Shown piece after piece: positions 11,290 through 21,290 of a DNA stretch of 64,000 nucleotides. The translations under genes were made by a program, and so were the position numbers. Location: the NCBI GenBank assembly GCA_023213395.1, contig CM041465.1:39935741-39999740 (forward strand). The letters are read 5' to 3'. The notes beneath the pieces were generated by a model. The model was not told where the DNA came from and made no database searches. It was given only the letters and a program-made list of their open reading frames with translations. Every line of letters begins with the position of its first letter. The stretch's first letter is position 1. The stretch is from Cycas panzhihuaensis (Eukaryota > Cycadophyta).

Positions 11290-12438
11290 ATGCCACCTAA
11301 GAGGCCTTTAAGGTCAGAGGAGCCCCAAAAGGATACTTCACCCAAGGAAAAGGAGACCAGCAGATAAAGGGCATTAAGATGGTCGAAGGAAGCAAAACTT
11401 AGAAGGGCAAGGAGATTAAGTTCAAAGAACAATGAGACTAAGGGATAATCCATTGAAGGATCTGAGGTAAGTGGAGCTCAGACACCTCAAGAAGAGGAAA
11501 CTCATGGAGAACGTATGGTATTGACACCAGCCCCAATTAGAGATGATTTGTTTAGCCCAGAAATTGAAGGGAAACCAAAAGTGGATGAAAAGCAACAAGA
11601 AACCTTAAAAGAGGGAAGTATACCTATGGAGGACAGCCCGAAGGACCCAAGTGACAGTGAAAAGAAGGAGGAGGAAGGTCCCTTGGCATATTAGAAGAAT
11701 AAGCTCACGAGATAGCTGTTTGAAGATTCATCAGAAAAGGGATCTGATTAATCATACATCATAGTGACACCATTGACTATACAAGTTCCAGGTGTAGTCG
11801 AACCCATACACATCAAAACTCCATTCAAGAATCTGCTGTTTTGGAAAGATAATACAGTGGTAGGCACTCCTAGCGCATCTCCGAAGGAAGGGAGAAAGGA
11901 AAAATCACCACCAGGTGGGGGACAATTGTAATCTCCCAAAATGGATGACTATAGGGGCTTCAGGAAGTTGATTTTTAATGATACTTCAGACATAGCAGAG
12001 CATGTGTATCTCTTTCAGAATCTTATTGATGTAAAAAGATCATGCATTTAAGATGAAATCAATGCACGATTCGCCTGTACGTTGAGAGGAGTACCCTTGG
12101 CATGGTACAAAGAAACAAATAAGAATGAGCCATGGGTAAAGCTTAAGAAAGCATTCAAGGAAAGATTTCAGAAGTTTCGCAGTAATAAAGTAGTGGAAAT
12201 CGCATTGAGAGAAATCAGACAAAGGCCGGGGGAATCCATCCTAACCTACATTAGCAGAATAAAAATCATTGCGGCCAGCATGATTAATGAGACAATAATG
12301 GATGACAATATGAAAAACTATTTTGTTAGAGGGTTGAATGAGAAATTAAGAGCCATGATGCATGCTCATCCACTGAAATCGTTTAAGAATACTCAAGATT
12401 TAGCATTAGATTTTGAAATGGAAATGGACGCACAGGTG
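11290..12438 (+). pseudogene. gypsy B1 Gag, N-terminal and capsid part (split by LARD-1)
   Basis: It starts 'MPPKRP' in the same context as B2. It has an acidic, Lys/Pro-rich N-terminal region, then the capsid domain 'FACTLRGVPLAWYKE', 'KKAFKERFQKF', 'LREIRQRPGESILTYISR' and 'FVRGLNEKLRAMM', the core of the plant retrotransposon Gag family. Stops occur where B2 has Gln (for example taa at 11365 against caa in B2). The frame is cut at 12438 by a minus-strand element and continues at 18010. Confidence 0.85.
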
Positions 12439-13005
12439 AAGGAAAAATAGTGGACCAAAACTATGCTCTGATACCAAATGATGGAAATATAATACAACTA
12501 AACTGCTCTAATACCAAATGTTGGAAAATAATATTTGTAGGACTATGCTCTGATACCAAATGAAGGAAATATAGAGCCAAACTAAGCTCTGATACCAAAT
12601 AAAGGAAAATAATAATAGCAGGAGAACAGGGCAGAACATATATCAAATAACCATAAACTAATATTACATCAATACATCAATGTATCACAATCACAATAGC
12701 ATAAACACATGAAAGTATTGTTGTTCAATCCATTGTAGAAGAAATGAGCATTACAAATTTATTATATGAGGGCAGTGTTTAAAGACACCAGGGTTGTACA
12801 CCCTATAATATAAATAGTTTTGGTGAATGAGGGAAACTCCTCAACCCCTGAATTCAAATTAATGATAAAATAATGTAATTTAACTTAAATAAACTAACTC
12901 AAATTAACATTAACTTACCTTGACATGTTAAGAATCACATGTCTAAATTGAGGTGCACAATCCTGGTAGGTAAGAGGGAGTGAGTGATGACATTACATTC
13001 CAACA
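12439..13005 (-). repeat. 3' LTR of LARD-1 with internal primer-site-like repeats
   Basis: On the minus strand it starts TGTTGGAATG at 13005 right after the PPT and ends near 12439. It contains four copies of the sequence complementary to TTTGGTATCAGAGC (12465, 12505, 12547, 12586; the second is mutated), spaced 39-42 bp. Normal LTRs do not contain the PBS. Confidence 0.88.
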
Positions 13006-13020
13006 TTCTCCCCCTTAATG
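13006..13020 (-). promoter_or_regulatory. Polypurine tract of LARD-1
   Basis: Minus strand cattaagggggagaa precedes the LTR start. The same tract is at 45669-45681 in LARD-2. Confidence 0.85.
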
Positions 13021-13087
13021 TCAGCATGAACACTTGTATCTTTTCCTTGAACTTATGGAACTTGTACTTGAAAAAAATTTTGAAGTT

Positions 13088-13762
13088 CTAATTTTGATCT
13101 TTATCAACTCTTCTCACCCTTATATCCACATGTGTCTCTTTATCATGGAATGATGTAGAAAAACTATAAGTAGATAAAATTTGATGCAAATGTAGATGAA
13201 TAGCTGTAATTTTGACTTTGTCAACTAGAACATTAAGAAGGCTTTGAACTTGAACTTTTGTAATCTTTATGCTTTGAACAACTGTCATATCATCAGGTTC
13301 ATTCTTTGTCATATTATCACATTCATTCTTCATCATATCATAAGATTCATCTTCATTCTCCCCCTTAAATGGAGGATCAAATCCTTGTGCAATAAGGTGG
13401 TCTTGCATTTGATCTGAATCTGTATTGGTTTTGTCATCATGATCTACCTGTTCTATTACCTGTCTCACATGCTCATCAAAAATTTCATCAAATACATGGA
13501 GGGTATTTCCCCCATAAGTAGAAATCAATACATTCCAAACCGATTTAAAAGTTGTTAATTCAGAAACCAATGAAAAAATATCATCAGTCATAGTGCAAAA
13601 TAATAAACCTAACACTTCATTATCTTTTTTAAAATCTTCTTTAATGTTAACATCATAATCATGTTGCAAATATTTTTACAAATCATGTTCAATAAAATAG
13701 TTTCTCATAGTGTTATGCCATTGTGCAAAATTTTGGCTATCAAAAATAGGGAATTGAGTCAT
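13088..13762 (-). pseudogene. LARD-1 Gag-like protein next to the 3' LTR
   Basis: It starts 'MTQFPIFDSQNFAQW', the beginning of a copia/UBN2-type Gag ('F.G.NF..W...M'). It continues 'YFIEHDL', one stop, then 'LGLLFCTMTDD' and 'SVWNVLISTYGG', and ends near 225 codons. No CCHC knuckle is present. Instead the second half has an acidic duplicated segment around 'MTKNEPDDMTVVQSIKI' and a Lys/Val-rich tail. It lies about 70 bp from the PPT, whereas Gag normally follows the 5' leader. Conserved with LARD-2 and LARD-3, so it was probably a functional product, perhaps a Gag supplied for particles (inference). Confidence 0.75.
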
Positions 13763-15280
13763 TTTATCAAACAACTTTAGTATGTAGAATGAATATGCTT
13801 TAACAAGTTAAAATATCAATAAATCAATGAATATATATGATTTTAAATTCCCTTTAAAAAGTCAATCAACTAGGCATAATGAGGAAATAATCTTTTTTTA
13901 AAAATGATAAAAGAACTTTTTAATATAGATACGCCTTTCAAATAAACTTTGAGATAAAGTAAATATAAGAGCATATATAAAGATCTTTTGCCTTGATAAT
14001 AATGTAAAATGCTGAAAATAAAATATATAAAAGTATTTTTCACTTTGAAAAAATAACAATATAAAGAAATATTTAATAAAAAATTAATATGCTCCTTAAA
14101 AGAAGGTTTGAATGATAACCTTAGGTTTGAGGGATTCAAAAGTATAGTAAATGATATCAGAATGATATAAAACTTTACGAGGATAAAGATAAACAAAATA
14201 TGAACCCAACGGAACTAACCGTTCTGAAAACGAGTTCTTAGAAATCAAGTTTTAGTGAATCAAAGGTACAGGCCTCGTTTTGAGGCGAAACAAGAGCAGG
14301 GGGTCAAAATGCGAACAAAATACTTATAGAATGTTGTAGGGTGATCAAATATTATTTATAAAATTGTTCAATATACTTTCATTGAAAATTTTTGAAAAAA
14401 TATATTAAAAAATGTTTAAAAATAGCAGATTTGAGGCAATAAAACACCTCTAATTTGAATGATTTGAAGCTTAGGAAAAATATGTCAAAATGTATAAAAA
14501 ATTATGTCAAATCGAAGAGAATTGAGTCAGCTTCCCAATGAAGCTAACAGAATTGAAATCTGATAAAAAATAAAAAAGCTATAGTAAAAATGGTAACAGG
14601 TATCTTTATGTAAAATGTTAAGAAACAAGCTAAAAATAATTAAATTCTCACATTTAGCGATTAAAATACTAATGAAAATGAATTCAAAAAATTAAAATAA
14701 GAAGTGGGTATTAAAGTTTGTAAAATATAGATTGCTATAGAAGAAATCTGAGCAAAAAAAAAATTACCAGTAATAAATTACAGCCAGTTCTAAAAGTGAT
14801 TTTGTTAAAAGTGTGAAAAAGACTGAAATTTTGAATGTCTGACGTTAAATTGGCCGAAACAGGGTCAAATCAGCACCAAATTGGTCATATGACCAGTCAA
14901 AATTGGTGTACAGAAAATTTCTAATCTAATGGAGGTGGTTTCATCAGAAACCAATGAGTCAATAAGAAGCTATGATAAAAAAAAAAAACCGCTAATAACC
15001 TTATAAAAATTAAAAAATTCAAAAAAATAAAAGGAAAAAAAAGATTATAAAAACTTGTTAGCGCCCTTTTGAAGGCAGCTAACGGTCATATAATGGCTAG
15101 ATAGAACCAGGGGCTGGAAATAAACCCTTTAAGCTCCGGATTTAAAAAATTTATTCAATTAAATTAAATTTTTTTTTTTTAACTTTATGTTAAAATCTAT
15201 ATAAAAATGAAATGAATGTCATTGCTAGAAAACAAAGAAAATAGATATTAATAAATTATGCTACTAAAGATCAAAATAGA
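13763..15280 (-). other. LARD-1 3' noncoding arm
   Basis: AT-rich, no gene. Segments such as 'aacggaactaaccgttctgaaaac' region (about 14208) and 'gtttcatcagaaaccaatg' (about 14938) have reverse-complement counterparts in LARD-2 at 44310 and 43568, showing a conserved arm. Confidence 0.7.
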
Positions 15281-15599
15281 TATTTAATAAATGCAACAGT
15301 CGGGCATTTATACATGAAACGCAATATACATACATATATATATATAATGAAAGTGTGCAAAACAGCAGGTCGCCACCATCGCCAAACAAAGCAGAATGTC
15401 AACGCAAAACACCGAGAGAAAGAACCGAGCGCAATTATTGATGCAATGTCATCGCAATGCTGAATGCAATTATTATTAATGAAACGTAATGGCACCAAAG
15501 TCAGGCGCACTTATAAAAAGAAGTCTATTCTAAGACGCCAATAGCTGCACTTGGCGTGAGCGATCAGACCGGCTATTCAACACCGATGCCTAGCTGCAC

Positions 15600-15810
15600 T
15601 GCCTGCCACCGTTAATAATACTCAAGCCAATGCATTAGCTGCGCGCCACATTGCGGGCATGAAGGAGGATTCGAGCCAATACACTAGCTGCGCAACACAC
15701 TGTGGGCACGGCATGAGAGATGAAGGAGGACTGCGAATTAGTGCGCGCCAATAGTGCTCTGTTATCTAGCTGCGTTGCAGGCATGGCACCAGAGATGAAG
15801 AAGGGACGGC
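15600..15810 (+). repeat. Degenerate ~60-bp tandem repeat, about 3 copies, GC-rich
   Basis: 'gccaatgcattagctgcgcg', 'gccaatacactagctgcgca' and a rearranged third copy near 15750-15790 recur with 'gggcatg' and 'gatgaaggagga'. It lies in the variable centre of LARD-1, just upstream of the PEPCK-like fragment. Confidence 0.65.
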
Positions 15811-16005
15811 GCTAAGTTTTATGAGCTTGAGGAAAAAGGCTCCTTCATTAAGAATGAAAAAAAAAAAAAAAACGGCTCCTTAATTACTTCTACCGGGGCT
15901 CTTGCGACTCCTTCTGGTGCTAAGACTGGGCATTCTCCCAGGGTTAAGCGCGTTGTCAAGGATGAAATCACAGAGATGGTGATGGGCTCTCACATTCTTC
16001 GAATG
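15811..16005 (+). pseudogene. PCK: Captured exon fragment of ATP-dependent PEP carboxykinase
   Basis: One frame reads '[13 protein letters not shown]', an A-rich interruption, then '[19 protein letters not shown]' followed by '[15 protein letters not shown]' and a weaker 'GSHILRMG'. Plant PEP carboxykinase (gluconeogenic, oxaloacetate to PEP, cytosolic) has the same order: 'EKGSFITS.GALAT.SGAKTGR.PRDKRVV'. The substrate-binding Arg in 'SGAKTGR' is His here and the following Asp is Val. 'GGCTCCTT.ATTA' is duplicated around an oligo-A tract at 15856-15872. Only about 60 codons of a ~650-residue enzyme remain, on the strand opposite to LARD-1 transcription. It is a transduplicated host fragment, not a gene. 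Confidence 0.85.
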
Positions 16006-16920
16006 GGTCTTTTCTATGTATGGGGTGCTCAATATATCTTCGTGAGACTGATTTTTTGACGCTCACAATGGATTTATACGCCACTCTATGCGTGAGCTGG
16101 CTTATTCATTCTATTATGAAAAAGTAAAGGTATGTCTTCGTTGAACGGGAGAAGGAACGCCTTCGTTGAGAAGGAATCACGGCTGAATGAGAGGAAGAAC
16201 GATTGAATGGATATGAAAAGCCTTCGTTGAGAATGGTTTCCACTACGTTGAACGAATCACAAAGAAGGTACTAAGAAAGGATTTCTCAAAATGGAATTCA
16301 CAATACCGTGACCTCCGTTTTAGCACAATGCTAATAGAACTGAAATAGAGTTCTCTTTTCCCTTGAGGGAACTCGTGTGAAGAAGGCTGATCAACACAGG
16401 AATTGCGACGCTTATCGAGTGTGGAGGAGAGCTAAAATAATGTTGTCAAAGAAACTTGTTGATTTCCATAGTTTTCTTTGGTGGCCAATTAGGAAAGGTA
16501 TTCCAGAGAGTCTTCTCAGTTGTTCTCCCGTCTACCCGACGAACCCAATGAACAATGTATATGGAAACGTAAATGATATCAATGGTGCCCAACTTAAAGT
16601 TTATCTAGATCTTCAATTACTTTAAAGACCAGTAGGAAAGGAAAAAAAAGTTTGCAAATAAGCGGATGAGGTCACGAATGCCGTGAACTTAGAAGGAAAT
16701 AAGAATCCAGGCTCAATTAAAAAGGATAAGATCCTGACTAGTAAAAGAAATGAGAAACTCTTGAAGCAATTGTAAGAGTTAAAAACTGCAATGAAGGATG
16801 AGCAAATGAATGCTCCATTGGCTATATATCTCTCTTTATATCTGCAAGTGATCTACAAGCCTCTTTATAGCACTGTAAATAGATCTATATGCTTTTCAGG
16901 CCGATTATACAAACATATCA
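16006..16920 (+). other. Variable centre of LARD-1, unrecognised
   Basis: GC-richer than the arms. A 'cttcgttgag' motif recurs between 16134 and 16250. An 82-codon open frame (16377-16625) contains 'RNCDAYRVWRRAKIML' and 'NNVYGNVNDINGAQLKVYL'; I do not recognise it. It may be another captured host fragment, since LARD-2 has different sequence at this place. Confidence 0.45.
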
Positions 16921-17704
16921 AATAACATGGATTTTGAGAAATATATTATGAAAATAGTCAAATTTGTAAATATATCTAGGAAAATAACCAAATTGCTAAG
17001 TGTATCCACGAAAGTGCATCAAATGCATGAAATATATGTTTATATTTTTAAAAAAATGAAGAACCGAATATTTCAAGGTCATGCAAAAATCAAAATTTTC
17101 AAATATACTTGAGTAAGATATATAAAAAAATATGTGTTTTAGAACTGGAAAACAACTAAAGAACCTAGAACACGCAGCTGTAACTGGCTTTGCAGCTAAA
17201 AATAAGCTTCAAAAGGTTATAGTGGACAAAACTTCTTCCTCACATGTCGAATATAGGCAGATTTGCTGTTACAAATGATTTGGTGGGTAGGATATACACC
17301 CAAAAGCTGCAGATCTATAAAAAACTTAAAGATATAGTCAAAAATATAATGAAAAATATAGATCTATAATCAAATACAATAGATCTGAACAAATATACCA
17401 AAAAATAGTGAAAAAACTTGCTAAAATAAGCAGATCTATAGTAAAAAATAGCAGATCTGAAGTAACAAATTGCAGATCTTTGAAGAAAAGTTGATAACTT
17501 TTGTATGCAGCTAATGCTCTTTTGCAAATCTTGGAAAAATATCAAATAAGTAGACAAAAACTTGTAAACTATCAAAATATATGATAAATCTGTAGATCTG
17601 AAGAGAAAATAACTTAAATATGAGAATAAAACTTGAATGTATATAACTTGCTGCTGAAAATCCTACGTAGATCTGCACAAATCTTCATAGATCAGTAATC
17701 GCTT
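16921..17704 (-). other. LARD-1 5' noncoding arm (leader)
   Basis: AT-rich with many 'agatct' and 'gcagatctg' words. Matches the LARD-2 leader 40498-41480 in reverse complement, for example 'cgaatataggcagat' (about 17248) against 'atctgcctatattcg' (about 41375). No coding potential. Confidence 0.75.
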
Positions 17705-18009
17705 GCTCTGATACCAAATGAAGGAAAAATAGTGGATCAAAACTATGCTCTGATACCAAATGATGGAAATATAATACAACTAAACTGCTCTGATACCAAA
17801 TGTTGGAAAATAATATTTGCAGGACTATGCTCTAATACCAAATGAAGGAAAATAATAATAGCAAGAGAACAGGGCAGAACATATATCAAATAACCATAAA
17901 CTAATATTGCATCAATATATCAATGTATCACAATCACAATAGCATAAACACATGAAAGAATTGTTGTTCAATCCATTGTAGCAGAAATGAACATTATAAA
18001 TTTCTCAAA
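17705..18009 (-). repeat. Truncated 5' LTR of LARD-1 and tandem primer sites
   Basis: Four matches to the complement of TTTGGTATCAGAGC occur at 17705, 17747, 17787 and 17829 (last one mutated). The innermost (17705-17718) is the position of the true PBS; the other three are inside the LTR. The LTR continues to 18009 and stops where LARD-2 still has about 200 bp to go, so its 5' part is deleted. Confidence 0.85.
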
Positions 18010-19054
18010 AGGAGGACAAGATTCCCTGTTGCTGAGATTACAAGATGAGATTTGAGAACTAAAACAAAATCAGTACAACCGACCCTTCTGGCAGATAGGG
18101 GTAGCAGAAGAGGAAACAGAATTGGAAGCGTTAAGAAAAGAGGTGGCCGGATTAAAAATTAGAAATAATCGAGAAGAAGAAGAAACACCGAAAAAGAAGG
18201 ATCACGTTGGAAGAATAACCAAATGGTGCCACATCTGTGAAGAGAATTCACATACCACCAAGGAATGTAAATTGAACTTAAAAAATAGTGCATTGCACCA
18301 ACAAGACAGATGGTGCCACATATACAATGTTGATACGCATACAACCAAGGATTGTTTCTACAATCCCAGGGGAAAAGCCTTCAGAGGACGAGGTAAGGGA
18401 AGGGGAGGCAACCCACCTCGAAATGTTTATACAATGAGGGGCGCACAAGAGCCCTCGAAGAAAAAACCATCAATGGGTAGATGCCTCATCTATCTACAGT
18501 TTGGGCACTGGAAGTCAGAATGCCCAACGAAGTAGGAATACGAATGTGCCGTCAGATGTAGTAATTGTAGCCCAAGTGACCACAAAACGGAAGATTGCAA
18601 AGGAAAGGCCAAAGGAACCAACTTAATGAAAATCATACTAGAAACAAAAAATGTCAAACTACAAAATAAACAAAAGGAGAAACTGAATGAAGGATATCCA
18701 GATCCACCGACAGAAATGGATCGATACAAGAAAGCAAAACAAGTATTGGATGGCCTAGTCCGGGAAGAGAATGCATTACCAATGGGTAAACTGGAGACCA
18801 AATATGTATATGTATGAAAGAATAAACAGAAGGAAAAAGAAAATCTACCAGAAGAACCTAAGGTACAACCTCAGATAGTGCAAATGGAGGAACTTTTTAA
18901 AGGATTGCCAGTAGACGATATTCCCAGAATGTTGTTGTTAATTGAAAATTTGGTAAAGCAGCTACAGTTGACCATTCCTCTATGCCAAGTTATCAATTGG
19001 ATCAAAGAAGGAGTGTTACAGCGTGGAATCACCAAGAGTCTGAAGTAAATCATA
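18010..19054 (+). pseudogene. gypsy B1 Gag, C-terminal nucleocapsid part
   Basis: It continues the Gag cut at 12438. A coiled, charged region ('EALRKEVAGLKIRNN') leads to four Cys/His knuckles. 'CHICEENSHTTKEC' (18227) and 'CSNCSPSDHKTEDC' (18557) are complete CX2CX4HX4C. 'CHIYNVDTHTTKDC' (18314) and 'CLIYLQFGHWKSEC' (18482) have the second Cys changed to Tyr. An RGG-like box 'RGRGKGRGGN' sits between knuckles two and three. After them comes a ~160-residue Lys/Glu-rich spacer before protease. Stops at about 18535, 18817 and 19046 (the last is caa in B2). Confidence 0.85.
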
Positions 19055-19980
19055 CCATCATTTGATATGGATCTGATGGTAACCATGACAATCTTGGGAG
19101 AAACATTCCCACGGGTAATCGTTGATGGAGGTGCAGTGGTAAACGTGTTACCAGCTTCGACATGGCATAAACTGGGAAGCCCGGTCGAAGCAAAGAACCT
19201 ATTCATTAAAATTGGCTAACGAACTATTGGTACGACCGATGGGAAGATTGGCCGACATCAAGGTAGATGTGGTAGGGATAGTGGTGAGAATTGACTTCAC
19301 AATCGTGAAAACGGAGAAAGGAGCAATACCCTATCCAGCACTCTTGGGGAGACCATGGTTGTATAAAACACAATACCTTTAGAATTGGAAGAATGTAACC
19401 TTCACATTATCAGACAACGGAAATAAAGTAGTATTGTCGATGCTGGGAAGAAGTTCAATCGAGATGATACTAGATGAGGGATCCAGCACAACGGTCACAG
19501 GCGATACAACATTCTCTTCCATTGGGGAAGAACATCTCCATCATACGGTAGAAGAGCCTACCACATCAACCAAGTACCAGCAAGAAGAACCAACCTATTT
19601 TAGAGAAATATACAACACTTCGGATGACGAACACGATATGAGGTTCATGGATTACTGGCTACAAGATGCGTATGAAGTAAACTCTTCTTCTTATAGATGT
19701 AATTTATTATCTAAATGTGTATCTACAGACATTGATAATAATTCAGATTCTTTTAAGTATATGCTAACTAATGATAGTTTAAGGGATGACCACAACCTAG
19801 ACCAACAAACCCCTAGTTTACCTAGTAATTTTTGTAGCTTTTTAGTAGTTAATAGTAATCCAGACATCCCCTCTACATCAGGTGTGGGTCCTGAGGTAGA
19901 TTCCTTACCCCCCCCCCCCTATTACAACCTGAGGAAGGAAGTAATATTCCTTCCTCCTCTTCCTTAGAGGTACACCCACC
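19055..19980 (+). pseudogene. gypsy B1 aspartic protease and acidic linker, frameshifted
   Basis: The active site is 'VIVDGGAVVNVLP' (about 19120). A frameshift follows near 19196. The linker 19434-19967 is Ser/Thr/Asp-rich ('DYWLQDAYEVNSSSYRC', 'PSTSGVG', a proline run over a poly-C tract at about 19908). Relative to B2, about 985 bp are missing at the 3' side, so the linker joins directly to RT at about 20025. Confidence 0.8.
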
Positions 19981-20039
19981 CAGCCACAGATCTCTTCCAA
20001 CCATTGGCGCCAAAACCAGGGAAATAGAGGCTATACCAG

Positions 20040-21290
20040 ATGAATTTGAAATACAAAGAAAAAGTGAAGGCTGAGCTGGACAAAATGTTGGAAGCAGTTT
20101 ATATCTATGAAATTGATTACAGTGACTGGGTGAGCCCTGTAGTGGTGGTTTCTAAGAAAAATGGGAAAATTCATGTCTGTGTGGACTACAGGCAGTTAAA
20201 TAAGGTAACAAAGAAGGATCCATTTCCGTTACCTTTTACGGAGGATATTCTAGAAGCTGTTAGAGGAAATGAGATTTACTCCTTCACGTTTGGATTCGGT
20301 ACAATCAAGTCCAGACACTCAAGGATCGTGCAAAACCACATTCGTAACATAATAGGGAACATACGCATACAAAGTGATGCCATTCAGTCTCACGAATGTA
20401 CCAGCTATGTTTCAACGAATTGTAATCAATATCTTTCGGAAGTTTATTGGTGAAAAAGTTGTCAGATTCCTGCATTTGATCGGACGTTGTATGGACTGAT
20501 GAAAGATCACATGGAGAATCTGAGGAAAATGTTGCAAATGTGCCATGAAAACAAGTTGTGTCTCAATTCAGAAAAGTGTACCTTCCTGGTACCCTTCGGA
20601 AACTTATTGAGACATATAGTCAGTAAAGAAGGATTGCTGACAGATCTAGCAAAAGTATCTACCATTCTGTACTTCCCCACGCCACTCACGAGAAAGCAAC
20701 TGAAAGGTTTTTTAGGATTAACGGGATACTATAGAAAGTTTATCAGGGGGTATACATACATATCTGGACCCCTAGAGGAGTTGTTGAAAAAGAATATTGA
20801 ATGGGCATGGACAGAAGAACAACAATGAGCATTTGAAACATTGAAACAAGCCATCATAGCAGCACCTATTCTGTGATTCCCAGATTGGAAGAAGACTTTT
20901 CACGTGCATGTGGATGCGTCGCAATATGCCATTGGATGCGTATTGACACAACCCAGTGATGATAAAATAGATCATTCAATCTACTTTGCCAGTCAAAAAC
21001 TCACAAGAGCTGAGCAGAATTATACGATGACAGAGAGGGAAGCACTCGGCATGGTCTAAGCATTGCAAATGTTTCGACACTACTTATTATCAAATCTATT
21101 CTTGTTTTTCGTTGATCAGCAAGCATTGATGTATTTGGTGAATAAACTGATTATGCAAGGATGAATCAGCAGATGTTTGATGTCGTTCCAGGAATTCTCT
21201 TTCAAAATTATTGTAAAACTCGACAAAGCCCATATTATCCCCGATCAGTTGTTGAGAATTAAAAACAGAGAAAAAGCGACGGGGGTGCTA
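20040..21290 (+). pseudogene. gypsy B1 reverse transcriptase-RNase H, broken
   Basis: RT fingers read 'YSDWVSPVVVVSKKNGKIHVC' in part and 'VDYRQLNKVTKKDPFPLP'. A frameshift destroys the palm, and the F-L-D-D site seen in B2 is lost ('FLHLIG' instead). The thumb resumes with 'LCLNSEKCTFLVPF' and 'FLGLTGYYRKFI'. RNase H has 'FHVHVDASQYAIGCVL', 'EREALGMV' and 'FFVDQQALMYL', with its acids in place. Stops near 20826, 20875, 21059 and 21164; the last two are sense codons in B2. Confidence 0.9.

Larger units (their letters stand above)
12439..18009 (-). mobile_element. Non-autonomous LTR element LARD-1 (Gag-like ORF only)
   Basis: It is read on the minus strand: truncated 5' LTR (18009-17719), primer site, long noncoding leader, variable centre with a captured gene fragment, second noncoding arm, one Gag-like ORF, PPT and 3' LTR (13005-12439). 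No protease, RT, RNase H or integrase motif is visible on either strand. It interrupts the Gag of B1 exactly; B2 has the uninterrupted sequence. The first part of its 5' LTR is missing, so no TSD remains. LARD-2 and LARD-3 are related copies. Confidence 0.88.

Noticed and set aside
16377-16625. Intact host gene
   Set aside because: Only 82 codons, no recognised family, no neighbouring exons, inside a retroelement.
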